Shown here: piece after piece, positions 5,445-12,398 of the stretch
Position numbering within the stretch: the first letter of the stretch is position 1
Layout of the letters: each line of letters opens with the position of its first letter
Source: QNYZ01 sp964577615
Lineage (GTDB): Bacteria; Desulfobacterota; Desulfobacteria; Desulfobacterales; QNYZ01
Assembly (NCBI GenBank): GCA_964577615.1
Contig: CAZNZW010000067.1
Coordinates: forward strand, 1 to 14,258
Length of the DNA stretch: 14,258 nt
Direction: 5' to 3'
Program-made: the position numbers and the translations under genes
The notes under the pieces: generated by a model
What the model was told of the DNA's origin: nothing
Seen by the model: only the letters and a program-made list of their open reading frames with translations
Databases searched by the model: none

Positions 5445-8159
5445 TTATGCGGCCAGCATTTTCCTGAGCACAAAAGGTAAAATTCCACCGTGACGATAAT
5501 AAGCCACTTCCACCGCGGTGTCCAGTCGAACAATCACTTCAAAAGATATCGGGTCTCCGTCCGGACGGGAAACCGTCACGGCAAGGGTCTTGCGCGGCGA
5601 GATATCGGCGATACCGGAAATGGAAAATAATTCCGTCCCGTTCAGGCCAAAGTCCTCATACCCCTTATTTTCCTTGAATACCAGTGGCAGTATGCCCATG
5701 CCCACGAGGTTGCTGCGATGAATCCGCTCGAACGAGCGGGCAATCACCGCCCGGACACCCAGCAGGCCGGTTCCCTTGGCCGCCCAGTCCCGGGAGGACC
5801 CGGTGCCGTATTCCCGGCCGCCGAGGATCACCAGGGGAACGCCCTCGGACCGGTAGGCCCTGGCAGCATCAAAAACCGGCATCTCCCGGTTTTCAGGGAA
5901 CTTGAGGGTAAACCCGCCCTCCCGGCCGCCCAGGAGTTGATTCTTAATGCGGATATTGGCAAAGGTGCCCCGCATCATGACCTCGTGGTTGCCCCGCCGG
6001 GCGCCGTAGGAATTAAATTCGGCCGGAGACAGGCCCCGGGCGGTCAGGTATTTGCCGGCGGGGTAGTCGGCGGCAATGGCGCCGGCCGGTGAAATGTGAT
6101 CGGTGGTGACGCTGTCCCCCAGGGCCAGCAGCACCCGGGCATCGATAATGTCTTCGGGCGGGGGCGGTTCAAGCCCGAATGACTCAAAATAGGGCGGCGA
6201 TTTAATATAGGTGGATGCCGGATCCCAGGAAAAGGTGGTGCCGCCGGCGACATCCAGCTGCTGCCAGTGGGCATCTCCTTCAAAAATCCGGCCATACTGG
6301 GTGGCAAAAAACGATGGTTTGACCCGTGTGCCGACCAGATCCCGAATGGCGTCATCGTCTGGCCAGATGTCGTCCAGGTAAATTGGCCGGCCGTTGGGAT
6401 CAATACCCACCGGTTCGGTGTCGAAATCAACATCGATCCGGCCGGCCAGGGCAAACGCCACAACCAGCATGGGCGAGGCCAGAAAATTTGAGCGGATACG
6501 CTGATGAATACGGGCTTCGAAGTTCCGGTTGCCCGAAAGAACGGCCGCCACGTTAAGGTCGTTGGCATCGATGGCCTTTTCGATTTCCGGCGCCAGGGGG
6601 CCGCTGTTGCCGATACAGGTGGTGCACCCGAATCCCACGGCGTGAAATCCCAGCGCTTCGAGGTAGGGCGTCAGCCCGGCGGCGGCAAGGTAGTCGACAA
6701 CAACCTTGGAGCCCGGTGCCAGGGAGGTTTTGACGTGGGGCGGAACACGCAGGCCCTTTTCAACAGCGGCTCTGGCCAGCAGACCGGCGCCAAGGAGCAC
6801 CGACGGATTGGATGTATTGGTACATGAGGTAATGGCGGCGATGACGATGCTGCCATTGCCGATGGTCGCCTGCCGGCCGTTGAGATCCAGCGCTGCTTCG
6901 CGGTCATCAACCGGTGCGATCCGGTCGCGCCGGCGGGGGGTTCCGGCTTCAGTATCGGCCGGAAGATCTTTATTCAGAATCCGTGCGGCGGCGGATTTGA
7001 CGGATGTCAGCACGATCCGGTCCTGGGGCCGGGCCGGGCCGGCGATGGCGGGCCGGACCGAAGCCAGATCGAATGTCACCACATCAGTATAGTCCGGAGG
7101 CGTGCTGCCGCCGTCGTTGAACAGGCCCAGCGCGCGGGCGCAGGCCTCGACAATGTCGGCCTGTTTCTCACGGTTGGTCAGGGTGAGATACGCCAGTACC
7201 TGTTCGTCCACCGGGAAAAAACCCATGGTGGCGCCGTATTCGGGGGACATGTTGGCAATCGTGGCCCGGTCCGGTACGGCCAGATGGGCCAGGCCGGGGC
7301 CGAAAAACTCCACAAATTTTTCGACGACTTTTTGAGCGCGAAGCATTTCCGTGATGGCCAGGACCGTGTCGGTGGCCGTGATACCGGCTGCCGGTCTGCC
7401 AACCAGCCGGACCCCGATGACTTCGGGAATCGACATATAATAGGGCTGTCCCAGCATGACCGCTTCGGCCTCGATGCCGCCGACGCCCCATCCCATGACA
7501 CCAATGCCGTTAATCATGGTGGTATGGGAATCGGTGCCCACGAGGGTATCCGGATAGGCAAACAGCCGGCCGTCGGTTTTGGCGGTGATGATGGTTTGAC
7601 CCAGATGCTCAAGGTTCACCTGGTGACAGATGCCGGCCCGGGGGGGAACCACCCGGAAATTATCGAAATGCTGCTGGGCCCATTTGAGCAGGCCGTAACG
7701 CTCGGCATTGCGGCGGTACTCTTTTTCCACGTTGCCGCGCTGGGCGTCGACGGTGCCAAAATAATCAACCTGGACGCTGTGGTCCACCACCAGATCAACC
7801 GGTACCAGAGGGTTGATTTTCTCGGCCCGGCCGCCGTTGGCCGCCATGGCATCCCGCATGGCCGCCAGGTCGACGACCGCCGGCACGCCGGTGAAATCCT
7901 GCATCAACACCCGCGCCGGGTGGTGGGGGATTTCGAGCGGCGCGTCGTAGCGTTTCCGCCATCCGGTAATGTGGCGCAGGTCCTTTTCGGTAACCACCCG
8001 GCCGTCCAGGTGCCGGAGGAGGTTTTCCACGAGGATCCGGATGGAAAAGGGCAGCCGCGTGATGTCGCCCATGCCCCGGTCCGCCAGTTGATGAACATCG
8101 TAAACCAGATGGGGGGTGCCGGAGATATTGATTTCGCGGATAAAGTCTTCTTTTTTCAT
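5445..8159 (-). CDS. acnA: Aconitate hydratase A
   Basis: Interconverts citrate and isocitrate through cis-aconitate using a [4Fe-4S] cluster, in the cytoplasm. The 904-residue product is a full-length AcnA/IRP-type enzyme (E. coli AcnA is 891). Cluster ligands are Cys446 in AAITSCTNTSNPS, and Cys512 and Cys515 in GFGCTTCIGNSGPL. Other conserved blocks are VDHSVQVDYFG (125-135), VGTDSHTTMINGIG (207-220), and the swivel-domain GREYGTGSSRDWAAKG (781-796) carrying the substrate-binding Ser/Arg. All expected catalytic motifs are present. The gene lies between icd (48 bases upstream) and korC (36 bases downstream) and is almost certainly cotranscribed with them. The ribosome-binding site is weak. 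This segment contains several long antisense open frames, which are shadows of its GC-rich codon use. Confidence 0.97.
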   Translation of the reverse strand: MKKEDFIREINISGTPHLVYDVHQLADRGMGDITRLPFSIRILVENLLRHLDGRVVTEKDLRHITGWRKRYDAPLEIPHHPARVLMQDFTGVPAVVDLAAMRDAMAANGGRAEKINPLVPVDLVVDHSVQVDYFGTVDAQRGNVEKEYRRNAERYGLLKWAQQHFDNFRVVPPRAGICHQVNLEHLGQTIITAKTDGRLFAYPDTLVGTDSHTTMINGIGVMGWGVGGIEAEAVMLGQPYYMSIPEVIGVRLVGRPAAGITATDTVLAITEMLRAQKVVEKFVEFFGPGLAHLAVPDRATIANMSPEYGATMGFFPVDEQVLAYLTLTNREKQADIVEACARALGLFNDGGSTPPDYTDVVTFDLASVRPAIAGPARPQDRIVLTSVKSAAARILNKDLPADTEAGTPRRRDRIAPVDDREAALDLNGRQATIGNGSIVIAAITSCTNTSNPSVLLGAGLLARAAVEKGLRVPPHVKTSLAPGSKVVVDYLAAAGLTPYLEALGFHAVGFGCTTCIGNSGPLAPEIEKAIDANDLNVAAVLSGNRNFEARIHQRIRSNFLASPMLVVAFALAGRIDVDFDTEPVGIDPNGRPIYLDDIWPDDDAIRDLVGTRVKPSFFATQYGRIFEGDAHWQQLDVAGGTTFSWDPASTYIKSPPYFESFGLEPPPPEDIIDARVLLALGDSVTTDHISPAGAIAADYPAGKYLTARGLSPAEFNSYGARRGNHEVMMRGTFANIRIKNQLLGGREGGFTLKFPENREMPVFDAARAYRSEGVPLVILGGREYGTGSSRDWAAKGTGLLGVRAVIARSFERIHRSNLVGMGILPLVFKENKGYEDFGLNGTELFSISGIADISPRKTLAVTVSRPDGDPISFEVIVRLDTAVEVAYYRHGGILPFVLRKMLAA

Positions 8160-8207
8160 GGGGTCTGTTTCCGTTCTCTTTGTTGACCGGACGCCGGGTG
8201 ATCCGGT

Positions 8208-9437
8208 CTATTGGCCGGCCGGGAGGTTTTCTGCAACGGCCCGGGCAAATTGTGAGCATTTGACTTCCCGGGCGCCGGACATCTGGCGGGCCAGGTCGTA
8301 GGTGACCGTTTTGTCGGCCACGGTTTTTTCAAGACCGGTGCGGATCAGTCCGGCGGCTTTTTCCCAGCCGATATGGTCAAGCATCATGGCGCCGGACAGG
8401 ATCAGTGATCCGGGGTTGACCTTGTCCTGGCCGGCATACTTCGGGGCGGTCCCGTGGGTGGCCTCGAACAGGGCACAGGTATCGCCGATATTGGCCCCCG
8501 GCGCCAGGCCAAGACCGCCGACCGTGGCGGCCAGGGCATCGGACAGGTAGTCGCCGTTGAGGTTGGGCGTGGCCAGTACATCGTATTCCGCCGGCCGCAG
8601 CAGAATCTGCTGGAACATGGCATCGGCGATGCGGTCGTTGATCACCACCCGGTTGTCGGGGATGTGGCCGTTGTACTTTTCCCACAGCATCGTTTCGGTC
8701 AGTACGCGGTCGCCGAAGGCTTCGGCGGCCACTTCGTAGCCCCAGCGTAAAAATGCGCCTTCGGTGAATTTCATGATATTGCCCTTGTGGACCAGGGTGA
8801 CGCACCGGCGGCCCTGCGTGATGGCGTAGTCAACGGCCATCCGGACAAGGCGGCGGCTGCCGAAGCGGCTGATCGGCTTGATGCCGATGCCGGCATCCGG
8901 CCGGATGGTTTTGCCCGTCTCTTCCCGAACCAGGTCAATGACCCGTCCGGCGGCGGCTGAGCCGGCTTCCCATTCGATTCCGGCGTAGACATCTTCGGTG
9001 TTTTCTCGAAAGACGATCATGTTGACCCGCTCGGGATGCGTCACCGGGCTGGGGATGCCGGGGATGTATTTGACCGGCCGGATACACGCGTACAGGTCGA
9101 GGATCTGGCGCAGCGCCACATTGACGCTGCGGATGCCTTTACCCACCGGCGTGGTCAGCGGCCCTTTGATGGCGACCCCATGGGCCCGGATGGCATCGAC
9201 AGTGGCTTCGGGCAGCCATTCGCCGGTCTGCGTGAAGGCTTTTTCGCCGGCCATAATTTCTATCCATTTGATGGCCCGGTCGCCGCCGTAGGCCCGGTCG
9301 ACCGCCGCGTCAAGGACGATTCGGGCGGCGTGCCAGATATCGGGGCCGATACCGTCGCCTTCGATGTAGGGGATGACGGGGTGGTCCGGAACCGTCCGGC
9401 GGCCATCCGCCGTAATATCTATTTTTTCAGGGGGCAT
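8208..9437 (-). CDS. icd: Isocitrate dehydrogenase, NADP-type
   Basis: Oxidatively decarboxylates isocitrate to 2-oxoglutarate. The 409-residue product is the E. coli-type homodimeric enzyme. Seen (numbered from the 9437 start): IRSVNVALRQ (102-111) with the Ser104 equivalent of the E. coli regulatory Ser113, YAGIEW with Tyr151, LVHKGNIMKFTEGAF with catalytic Lys218, NLNGDYLSDAL with metal ligands Asp296 and Asp300, and HGTAPKYAGQDK, whose Lys333-Tyr334 pair corresponds to the residues that give E. coli Icd its NADP preference. I therefore call it NADP-dependent. Two ATGs compete, at 9443 and 9437; the second is preferred because AAAGGA (9445-9450) is 7 bases from it and only 1 base from the first. 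It is the first gene of the minus-strand TCA unit and diverges from mltG. Confidence 0.96.
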   Translation of the reverse strand: MPPEKIDITADGRRTVPDHPVIPYIEGDGIGPDIWHAARIVLDAAVDRAYGGDRAIKWIEIMAGEKAFTQTGEWLPEATVDAIRAHGVAIKGPLTTPVGKGIRSVNVALRQILDLYACIRPVKYIPGIPSPVTHPERVNMIVFRENTEDVYAGIEWEAGSAAAGRVIDLVREETGKTIRPDAGIGIKPISRFGSRRLVRMAVDYAITQGRRCVTLVHKGNIMKFTEGAFLRWGYEVAAEAFGDRVLTETMLWEKYNGHIPDNRVVINDRIADAMFQQILLRPAEYDVLATPNLNGDYLSDALAATVGGLGLAPGANIGDTCALFEATHGTAPKYAGQDKVNPGSLILSGAMMLDHIGWEKAAGLIRTGLEKTVADKTVTYDLARQMSGAREVKCSQFARAVAENLPAGQ

Positions 9438-9490
9438 GATCATTTCCTTTGCCTGTCAGGTTGTCTGCAGTCGGGTTAATACAAGCATTA

Positions 9491-9519
9491 AGCATATCGA
9501 AATTTTATCAAAAGGTAAA
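9491..9519 (-). promoter_or_regulatory. Candidate promoter for the icd-acnA-korC unit
   Basis: On the minus strand, TTTACC (complement of 9514-9519) and TATGCT (complement of 9491-9496) are 17 bases apart, each a 4/6 match to the sigma70 boxes. Transcription would start about 45 bases before the icd start codon. The -35 box lies inside the inverted repeat at 9510-9529, so the repeat could be an operator for this promoter. This is a moderate match that needs start-site data to support it. Confidence 0.4.
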
Positions 9520-9535
9520 TGCACCTTTTCGGTGC
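9510..9535. repeat. Two overlapping, mutually exclusive inverted repeats
   Basis: AAAAGGT (9510-9516) and ACCTTTT (9523-9529) form a perfect 7-bp stem with a 6-base loop. GCACC (9521-9525) and GGTGC (9531-9535) form a perfect 5-bp stem with loop TTTTC. The shared ACC segment means that only one can form at a time in single-stranded nucleic acid. They sit between the divergent icd and mltG promoters, upstream of both expected transcripts, so a protein-binding operator is more plausible than an RNA switch. Confidence 0.5.
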
Positions 9536-9564
9536 GTCGGCCGATGGTGATGCGGGCGCGACCT

Positions 9565-9593
9565 TTGACATCCGGCGATACCTGACATATAAA
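9565..9593 (+). promoter_or_regulatory. Near-consensus sigma70 promoter for mltG
   Basis: TTGACA (9565-9570), a 17-base spacer and TATAAA (9588-9593) match the sigma70 consensus at 11 of 12 positions. Transcription would begin near 9600, giving a leader of about 60 bases before the TTG start at 9663. This placement also argues against the in-frame upstream ATG at 9519, which would lie ahead of the transcript. Confidence 0.8.
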
Positions 9594-9662
9594 CCGCCTG
9601 GACACCGCCGGACCGCATCGGGTACCGGGCATCATGAAAACAGACTCGAGACAGGGGATCCA

Positions 9663-10676
9663 TTGAAGAAGTGGCTGGTTATCGGTATCGTGACTGTCTG
9701 TCTGGCGGGCATTGTTGCCGCGGCTGTGGCCGTTGATCTCAATCGGTATGCGCGGACACCGCTGGTATCGCCCGCCCCGGATGTGCAGCCAGCGTTGGTG
9801 ACCATCTCACCCGGAGATGGTTTTCGGACGATTGCCCGCCGTCTGGCCGCGTCAGGGCTGATCCGTTCACCGCTGCGCTTCCGGTTGCTGGCCCGTTTCA
9901 ACGGGCAGGACAGGCGCGTCAAATCAGGCGAATACCGTCTGTCGCCGGCCCAGTCGCCCCGGGACATTCTTGCGGCGCTCGTCGCCGGCAAAGTTGTTTT
10001 ATACCGGCTGACCCTTCCGGAGGGGTATACGCTCAGGCAGATGGCCGGAGCCGTTGACGCCGCCGGCCTGGCCCCGGCGGATGAATTTCTGAAAGTGGCC
10101 GCAGATCCGGGCCTCATCCGTTCTCTGAAGATCGATGCCGATTCCCTCGAAGGGTACCTGTTTCCCGACACCTATGCCTTTCCGCGGACGGTCACGCCGG
10201 AGACAATCATCCGCACCCAGGTGCGGCGGCTCAGAGCTGTTTTTACGCCCGCGTGGCAGGCGGCGGCCAAAGCGGCGGGGCTCAGTGTCCACCAGGTGCT
10301 GACACTGGCATCGATCATCGAAAAAGAGACCGGAGATCCCGGTGAACGGCCGCTGATTTCATCGGTGTTTCACAACCGTCTGAAAAAGGGTATGCGCCTG
10401 CAGAGTGACCCGACGGTGATCTATGGAATTGCTGATTTCAACGGCAACCTGACGCGCAGGGATCTGCGTACACCCGGCCCGTACAACACCTATCTCAATA
10501 CCGGGCTGCCGCCCGGACCGATTGCCAATCCCGGTGCTGCGTCGATTCGGGCGGCCCTGTTTCCGGCACAGACCGCCTATCTCTTTTTTGTGGCGAAAAA
10601 AAACGGCACGCACCAGTTCTCCACCACGCTGACCGCCCATCTGCGGGCCGTGCGAAAATACCAGCTGAAGCATTAG
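9663..10676 (+). CDS. mltG: Endolytic murein transglycosylase
   Basis: Cleaves nascent peptidoglycan glycan strands and is thought to terminate their growth, acting at the outer face of the inner membrane. From a TTG start the product has 337 residues (E. coli MltG 340). It opens with KKWLVIGIVTVCLAGIVAAAVAV-type hydrophobic sequence, one N-terminal membrane anchor (about residues 3-24). A LysM-like subdomain follows (about 45-75), then the YceG catalytic domain with EGYLFPDTY (163-171), LASIIEKET whose Glu220 matches the catalytic Glu218 of E. coli, HNRL (237-240), and SDPTVIYG. TTG is preferred to the ATG at 9519 because the anchor then begins immediately, as in homologues, GGGGA (9654-9658) lies just upstream, and a promoter at 9565-9593 falls inside the longer frame. 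The gene is probably monocistronic and converges on the DUF2062 gene 85 bases away. Confidence 0.93.
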   Translation: MKKWLVIGIVTVCLAGIVAAAVAVDLNRYARTPLVSPAPDVQPALVTISPGDGFRTIARRLAASGLIRSPLRFRLLARFNGQDRRVKSGEYRLSPAQSPRDILAALVAGKVVLYRLTLPEGYTLRQMAGAVDAAGLAPADEFLKVAADPGLIRSLKIDADSLEGYLFPDTYAFPRTVTPETIIRTQVRRLRAVFTPAWQAAAKAAGLSVHQVLTLASIIEKETGDPGERPLISSVFHNRLKKGMRLQSDPTVIYGIADFNGNLTRRDLRTPGPYNTYLNTGLPPGPIANPGAASIRAALFPAQTAYLFFVAKKNGTHQFSTTLTAHLRAVRKYQLKH

Positions 10677-10761
10677 AACAAAGTGACAGGGGCCGATGCC
10701 GGGGCCGTATGTTGGTCCTATGGAAAACAGTGGCAAAGGGCCGGGTCCGCATTATCCGGTT

Positions 10762-11262
10762 TCAGGGGGTGTGGGTGAGCTTGTTCCGGCGATCCTGCTG
10801 GTATTTTTTGACCGCGGCGTAGGCCAGATAGTAAACGCCGATGGCCAGCGGAATTCCCACGACAATCCCGCCAATGGTAAACGTGACCAGAATCGCCGGA
10901 GTTTTGAGCAGAAACGCATAGGTATCCATCAGGCTGAGTGAATGGGGAATACTCTCGGCCAGTCTGACGCCGGTAATTCTGGAGCCGACAAACCAGCTGG
11001 CCCCATATAAAAACGGCATGGTTACCGGGTTGTTGAGCCAGACGCCGGTTGCTGCGGCGATTTTGTTCCATTTGAACACGGTTGCCAGCAGAATGGCCAC
11101 GGCCGTATGAGCCCCCATGAAAGGCGTCAGGGCCACAAACAGCCCCATTGCCGTCCCCATCGCAATTTCATGGGGATTGCCGTGGATTTTCAGAAAGCGC
11201 CGGTACGCGCGTCGAAACGACCCGGGGCCGGCTTTTTTTGGGGTTTTTGGCAGATCAGGCAT
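10762..11262 (-). CDS. DUF2062 membrane protein
   Basis: A 166-residue protein of the DUF2062 family. Seen: a basic N-terminus with RRFLKIHGNPHEIAMGTAMGLFVALTPFMG (the family's GxPxxIAxGxAxGxFxxxxP motif, about 22-51), then AAATGVWLNNPVTMPFLYG (about 69-87) with the conserved Asn-Pro-x-Thr, and a C-terminal hydrophobic stretch at 120-150 before a highly charged tail (KKYQQDRRNK). About three or four membrane segments are expected. Members are often found near glycosyltransferase or envelope genes, but no function is established. It starts 18 bases after the ADP-ribosylglycohydrolase-like gene ends, with no strong ribosome site of its own, so the two are probably cotranscribed and possibly translationally coupled. 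Confidence 0.88.
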   Translation of the reverse strand: MPDLPKTPKKAGPGSFRRAYRRFLKIHGNPHEIAMGTAMGLFVALTPFMGAHTAVAILLATVFKWNKIAAATGVWLNNPVTMPFLYGASWFVGSRITGVRLAESIPHSLSLMDTYAFLLKTPAILVTFTIGGIVVGIPLAIGVYYLAYAAVKKYQQDRRNKLTHTP

Positions 11263-11280
11263 ATTGAGGCTGTCGGGTCC

Positions 11281-12204
11281 TTAAAGTGATTGTACGGATG
11301 CGTCTATCTGGTTGAGCAGATCTTCGATCCGGCTTCGCGCGGTCAGATCGGCTGTCCAGCGGGCCGGGATCTGATCCGGCCCCAGATGCGCGCCCAGCAC
11401 CATCCCGGCAATCATGCCCCGGGCCGCCGAATCTCCGCCGGCCATGATGTTTTCAACCTGGGCCTGTTCCAGATCGTCCGGATATCTGGCGATTAAATGG
11501 ATGGTCGCCGGAAATGCGGCCGGCAGTTCGCACATCTGGCCGAAACCCATGATGGCGTCCCGCGTATCGGTGGTAATGCTGGCCAGTCCCTGGGATACCC
11601 ATTCGGTGAAGGGCGCCCGGTTGAAGTGGGCCGACAATACTGTTTCGAGGGCCTCACGCGGCGGGGTGCCGTCGAAAACGGCCAGGACCGTCCGCGCAAA
11701 AAAATCGGCGGCATCCACGATTTCGGGACCTGTATGCGTCATCGAGGTCTGATCCCTGACAGCTGCAATCAGCCGGGAAGGATCGTTCCGGTAGCGGTAA
11801 ATCAGCGGGGCCATGCGGGCCGGGCCGCCGAGATCGTCCGATGCCGAGCCGGCCGCGCTCGCATCCATGCCGGCTGAAAAATTTTCCAGGGTATCTTTTG
11901 TGGCCTGGTCGCGGTATCCCTCATAGGTATCGAAAAGGGCCCGCCAGTCGTCGGCAAAACGGTCCAGGTCGAAGCCGCCGCCGGCAGCGATTGATTCCAG
12001 CAGGCAGAGGGACTGGTCGCCGTAATGGGTGAATTCGCCCTTGTTTTTGCCTTTGTGAAACGAGGCCAGTTTCGGGGCCAGCATATCGGTGACCCGGCCG
12101 TATTTTTTATCAATCACACGGGTATTGTAGATCCAGTGTACGCCCAGAGACAAGGCGTCCCCGGTAAATGCGGCCATGATCATGGCCCTGGCTTTTTTAT
12201 TCAT
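11281..12204 (-). CDS. ADP-ribosylglycohydrolase-family protein with altered metal-site motifs
   Basis: The 307-residue all-helical product belongs to the ADP-ribosylglycohydrolase (DraG/ARH) superfamily: an N-terminal AAFTGDALSLGVHWIY (11-26), TSMTHTGPEIVDAADFFA (153-170), and a C-terminal GGDSAARGMIAGMVLGA (256-272). Active members bind two Mg ions through a TDDT-type motif and a GGDTDT-type motif. Here the first reads HYGDQ (60-64) and the second GGDSA (256-260), so several metal ligands are missing. A separate SDD (122-124) could compensate, but that is speculation. Removal of ADP-ribose from protein is therefore not assured; it may act on another substrate or be a binding protein. The start has GGGGAGGAA immediately upstream. 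It is the first gene of a pair with DUF2062. Confidence 0.82.
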   Translation of the reverse strand: MNKKARAMIMAAFTGDALSLGVHWIYNTRVIDKKYGRVTDMLAPKLASFHKGKNKGEFTHYGDQSLCLLESIAAGGGFDLDRFADDWRALFDTYEGYRDQATKDTLENFSAGMDASAAGSASDDLGGPARMAPLIYRYRNDPSRLIAAVRDQTSMTHTGPEIVDAADFFARTVLAVFDGTPPREALETVLSAHFNRAPFTEWVSQGLASITTDTRDAIMGFGQMCELPAAFPATIHLIARYPDDLEQAQVENIMAGGDSAARGMIAGMVLGAHLGPDQIPARWTADLTARSRIEDLLNQIDASVQSL

Positions 12205-12232
12205 ATTTCCTCCCCGTGTTCGGTCTGGTTTC

Positions 12233-12271
12233 CAAACGCGTGGTGTGCGGTTTGATATTCAAACGCGTGGT
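12233..12271 (+). repeat. 12-bp direct repeat upstream of the glycohydrolase-like gene
   Basis: CAAACGCGTGGT occurs at 12233-12244 and again at 12260-12271, a 27-base centre-to-centre spacing (just over two and a half helical turns). The second copy overlaps an inverted repeat, GTTTGA-TAT-TCAAAC (12250-12264). The repeats lie 29-67 bases before the start codon at 12204, where a regulator or a leader structure could act. No regulator can be named from the sequence. Confidence 0.6.
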
Positions 12272-12330
12272 TTCCGGCGCTCTGGATCCCGGCGGGGGCC
12301 TGGTTCCGGTAAACCCCCCGGAAGCGCCAT
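12259..12330 (-). CDS. Possible 23-codon small ORF in the leader (hypothetical)
   Basis: On the minus strand an ATG at 12330 opens 23 codons (MALPGGLPEPGPRRDPERRK, then PRV) that end in TGA at 12259-12261. A good AGGAGA site (12338-12343) lies 7 bases upstream, better than those of several real genes here. The peptide is rich in Pro and Arg and resembles no family I know. Its stop codon falls inside the direct repeat ahead of the glycohydrolase-like gene, so it could be a leader peptide. Chance remains a good explanation for an ORF this short. Confidence 0.25.
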   Translation of the reverse strand: MALPGGLPEPGPRRDPERRKPRV

Positions 12331-12398
12331 GCGTGTCTCTCCTAATTTAGGGGGTTCCAGGGGAAAGTCAAGCCGTGCCCCGCCGCGCCGGGCGCGTT

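Noticed and set aside
7284..8186. A 300-codon plus-strand open frame opposite acnA
   Set aside because: It lies wholly within the intact aconitase gene on the other strand, shows no recognisable domain, and is the kind of frame produced by GC-rich codon use.
10677..10761. A terminator between the convergent mltG and DUF2062 genes
   Set aside because: I found only short direct GGGGCCG repeats and no stable hairpin with a T-run in these 85 bases.
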